NCBI GenBank assembly: GCA_017507905.1
Contig: JAFWAA010000037.1
Coordinates: 1 to 32,964 of the forward strand
Reading direction: 5' to 3'
DNA length: 32,964 bases
Source of the DNA: Clostridia bacterium
GTDB lineage: Bacteria; Bacillota; Clostridia; Oscillospirales; CAG-272
The translations under genes and the position numbers were made by a program. The stretch's first letter is position 1; each line of letters starts with the position of its first letter. The notes below the pieces were generated by a model. It made no database searches, was not told the DNA's origin, and saw nothing but the letters and a program-made list of their open reading frames with translations. Of this stretch, positions 31,791 through 32,964 are shown one piece after another.

Positions 31791-31868
31791 TGGGGTGAGA
31801 TATGGGAATCGAACCCACGACCTTCAGGGCCACAACCTGACGCGCTAACCAACTGCGCTAATCCCACC
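31791..31868 (-). tRNA. tRNA-His (GTG)
   Basis: The cloverleaf is complete: acceptor GTGGGAT/ATCTCAC with one G-U, anticodon loop TTGTGGC giving GTG, T-loop TTCGATT and an encoded CCA (31793-31791). Base 31868 is the extra G(-1) required of histidine tRNA, opposite C73. It is last of three tRNAs on this strand, and its 3' end forms the end of a 171-bp repeat. Confidence 0.95.
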
Positions 31869-31880
31869 ATATTGAAAAAA

Positions 31881-31957
<77 letters not shown>

Positions 31958-31969
31958 AGCAAACAGGCG

Positions 31970-31995
31970 TTGCTTCCTGCGTGTGCAGGAAGCAA
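31970..31995. other. Hairpin spacer between tRNA-Arg and tRNA-Gly
   Basis: TTGCTTCCTGC/GCAGGAAGCAA, an 11-bp perfect stem with loop GTGT and no T-run. It may serve as an RNA processing signal between the tRNAs. Confidence 0.55.
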
Positions 31996-32000
31996 GCGTT

Positions 32001-32074
<74 letters not shown>

Positions 32075-32086
32075 AAGCACTTTGGT

Positions 32087-32115
32087 ATTATATCATATCT
32101 TTCATTTTTTGTCAA
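32087..32115 (-). promoter_or_regulatory. Promoter of the Gly-Arg-His tRNA operon
   Basis: TTGACA (32115-32110), 17 bp, TATAAT (32092-32087) on the minus strand, a perfect consensus only 12 bp before tRNA-Gly. Upstream it shares 15 identical bases with the tRNA-Leu promoter. Confidence 0.9.
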
Positions 32116-32214
32116 TACCTTTTTGCAAAAAAATGAGAAAAAAGCCGCAAAAAAATAAATACCCAAAGGCAAGAAAAAAAGTGCAATTTAGGGCAAGTTT
32201 TTTTCAAAAAGGTA

Positions 32215-32242
32215 TTGACTTTTTGGAAAAAAGGTGTATAAT
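32215..32242 (+). promoter_or_regulatory. Promoter of tRNA-Leu
   Basis: TTGACT (32215-32220), 16 bp, TATAAT (32237-32242), 30 bp before tRNA-Leu. The 100 bp between the two divergent tRNA promoters is A/T-rich and holds no gene. Confidence 0.85.
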
Positions 32243-32272
32243 ATATCTGTTGCGTAAAGCATTACGCGATCC

Positions 32273-32357
32273 GCGGGAGTGGCGGAACTGGCAGACGCGC
32301 ACGTTTGAGGGGCGTGTGGATAACACCGTACGGGTTCAAGTCCCGTTTCCCGCACCA
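32273..32357 (+). tRNA. tRNA-Leu (GAG)
   Basis: A class II tRNA with a long variable arm. Acceptor GCGGGAG pairs with TTCCCGC (one G-U), the anticodon loop TTTGAGG gives GAG (reading CTC), and A73 and CCA are encoded. Its own terminator follows within 7 bp. Confidence 0.95.
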
Positions 32358-32363
32358 AAAAAG

Positions 32364-32392
32364 CAGGTAGGCAATCGCCTACCTGTTTTTTT
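32364..32392 (+). terminator. tRNA-Leu terminator
   Basis: CAGGTAGGC/GCCTACCTG (32364-32372 with 32377-32385), loop AATC, then seven T. Confidence 0.93.
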
Positions 32393-32513
32393 GTTCGGAA
32401 ATGGGCTACGCAGAACCCGTAGCGCCAAGGGCGCGGGCAACGTTTGGCGTTTTGCAAGGCAAATGACGGACGTCGTCCGTCAAGGCAAACTTGCCGTCGA
32501 GCGAAGCGAGGCA
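32393..32513. other. Non-coding spacer rich in short inverted repeats
   Basis: No gene is supported. Several small hairpins follow one another, including GCTACG/CGTAGC, GACGGAC/GTCCGTC with loop GTC, and GGCAA/TTGCC, then GCGAAGCGAGGC, a string that recurs in the array at 32657-32668. The stretch connects the tRNA-Leu terminator to a displaced copy of the tRNA-Leu 3' end. Confidence 0.6.
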
Positions 32514-32540
32514 GGTTCAACTGTCCCGTTTCCCGCACCA
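32514..32540 (+). pseudogene. Displaced copy of the tRNA-Leu 3' end
   Basis: GGTTCAA, an inserted CT, then GTCCCGTTTCCCGCACCA repeats the T-arm, acceptor strand and CCA of tRNA-Leu about 180 bp downstream of the real one. There is no 5' half, so it is not a functional tRNA. Confidence 0.85.
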
Positions 32541-32543
32541 AAA

Positions 32544-32576
32544 AATTCGACAAGCTGAAGCTTGTCGAATTTTTTT
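32544..32576 (+). terminator. Terminator after the tRNA-Leu 3' copy
   Basis: AATTCGACAAGC/GCTTGTCGAATT with loop TGAA, then a T-run. Its sequence is unrelated to the first tRNA-Leu terminator. Confidence 0.9.
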
Positions 32577-32598
32577 ATCCAAGCCGCAGTAGGGGTTC

Positions 32599-32809
32599 CC
32601 CGAAGCGAGCTTGCCGAGCTTTGGGGGTTCCCGTAGGCTTGGCATATCATCACCGCGCGAAGCGAGGCGTATATCATCAAGGGCGGCGAGCCGCCCTTGT
32701 ATCTCATCACGCGCCAGCGTGCATTTCCCTGCGACTTGATGATATACAACACTTCGTGTTGATGATATACCGTTCCTGCGGAACAGGATGATATACACGC
32801 CTTCGGCGT
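32599..32809. repeat. Inverted array of short hairpins separated by GATGATATAC
   Basis: Three copies of the reverse complement (32642-32651, 32669-32678, 32699-32708, the first and third with one change) precede three exact GATGATATAC copies (32738-32747, 32761-32770, 32787-32796). Between them stand perfect small stems: AAGGGCGG/CCGCCCTT, CACGC/GCGTG, AACAC/GTGTT, GTTCC/GGAAC and ACGCC/GGCGT. A larger stem CCCCGAAGC/GCTTTGGGG precedes the array at 32599-32623. No coding gene is supported. Confidence 0.85.
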
Positions 32810-32837
32810 GATCGGGACGCGAGATTGCGGAAAGTTC

Positions 32838-32866
32838 TTGAATTGCTTTGCAAAATATGATATAAT
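32838..32866 (+). promoter_or_regulatory. Promoter of the gene cut by the window end
   Basis: TTGAAT (32838-32843), 17 bp, TATAAT (32861-32866), followed by a leader of about 85 nt in which no gene is seen. Confidence 0.65.
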
Positions 32867-32957
32867 ACCATTGAAGAGAAATTGTGTTTGCAAAATCATT
32901 GAATAAAGAGATTATCTATCTTGAAAATTCCCCGTCGGATGGTGAAAAGGACTAACT

Positions 32958-32964
32958 ATGAAAA
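32958..32964 (+). CDS. Start of a gene truncated by the window end
   Basis: ATG 32958 follows AAAAGGA by 8 bp and begins Met-Lys; only two full codons are visible. It is supported by the promoter upstream and the ribosome binding site. Nothing can be said of its product. Confidence 0.5.

Larger units (their letters stand above)
31480..31821. repeat. Two tandem 171-bp repeat units ending in tRNA-His 3' sequence
   Basis: Unit A (31480-31650) and unit B (31651-31821) align without net gaps at an offset of 171. The first 74 bp differ at only four positions (31480-31553 against 31651-31724) and contain a hairpin GCAAATCC/GGATTTGC. The middle carries a terminator whose stem differs in sequence but not in shape. 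The last ~20 bp, starting TGGGGTGAGATATGGGAAT, are identical and in unit B belong to the real tRNA-His. No protein-coding gene is supported here. Confidence 0.9.

Noticed and set aside
31390..31833. Minus-strand open frame with an internally repeated peptide (GFAMTRxKVCGEFVCIL)
   Set aside because: The repeat is only the translation of the 171-bp DNA repeat and runs through tRNA-His and two terminators; there is no ribosome binding site.
32082..32558. 158-residue plus-strand open frame
   Set aside because: It reads straight through the tRNA-Leu gene and its terminator.
32599..32809. CRISPR array
   Set aside because: The repeated unit is only 10 bp, occurs in both orientations, and the intervening sequences are self-complementary hairpins rather than spacers; no cas genes are present.

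Overview
The window looks like a Gram-positive, low-to-mid GC Clostridia-type genome (Bacillota, probably an uncultured Oscillospiraceae/Christensenellaceae-like gut lineage). The reasons are several near-perfect sigma-A promoters (TTGACA-17-TATAAT), strong AGGAGG ribosome binding sites, a SipW/TasA-type secretion locus, lipoprotein signal peptides, a class Ic aspartate aminotransferase-like gene, encoded CCA on the tRNAs and abundant T-run hairpin terminators. The lineage is an inference from gene content.

Layout. (1) 1-~2990: the right end of an integrated mobile element. It holds a YodL-domain fragment, two small HTH regulators transcribed divergently from back-to-back consensus promoters, a HIRAN-like protein and a large serine recombinase as the last gene before the chromosome. 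(2) 3130-8740, minus strand: an acyl-CoA synthetase/AMP-ligase plus alkaline phosphatase lipoprotein operon, a YhcC-type radical SAM protein and a PLP aminotransferase. (3) 8857-11298, minus: a Cas4/RecB-like nuclease fused to an XPD/DinG helicase. (4) 11522-15463, plus: an apparent operon of phosphoglycerate mutase, PHP phosphoesterase, type 4 uracil-DNA glycosylase and an AEC transporter, closed by a strong bidirectional terminator. (5) 15569-19334, minus: a self-contained SipW export locus with a 56-aa membrane protein, the SipW-like signal peptidase, a 61-aa membrane protein, a small SipW-type cargo and a 604-aa TasA-like protein carrying a beta-helix domain. (6) 19502-20554, minus: a Gfo/Idh/MocA oxidoreductase. 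(7) 20780-28555, plus: lepA, then xanthine phosphoribosyltransferase with a complete BMP-type nucleoside ABC transporter (lipoprotein, double ATPase, two permeases), a purine salvage unit. (8) 28610-31426: a cell-wall amidase (minus), rsmI and a CaCA-family cation antiporter (plus). (9) 31480-32964: a tRNA region with Gly-Arg-His on the minus strand and Leu on the plus strand. Both the His and Leu genes are followed by displaced copies of their own 3' ends. A 171-bp tandem repeat and an inverted hairpin array with a GATGATATAC spacer also lie here, and the start of one further gene is cut by the window edge.

The chromosomal genes are mostly ordinary housekeeping. The parts most worth a second look are the SipW locus, the tRNA 3'-end duplications with a shared junction sequence, the hairpin array, the element boundary inside the recombinase ORF, and the asymmetric nucleoside ABC ATPase.
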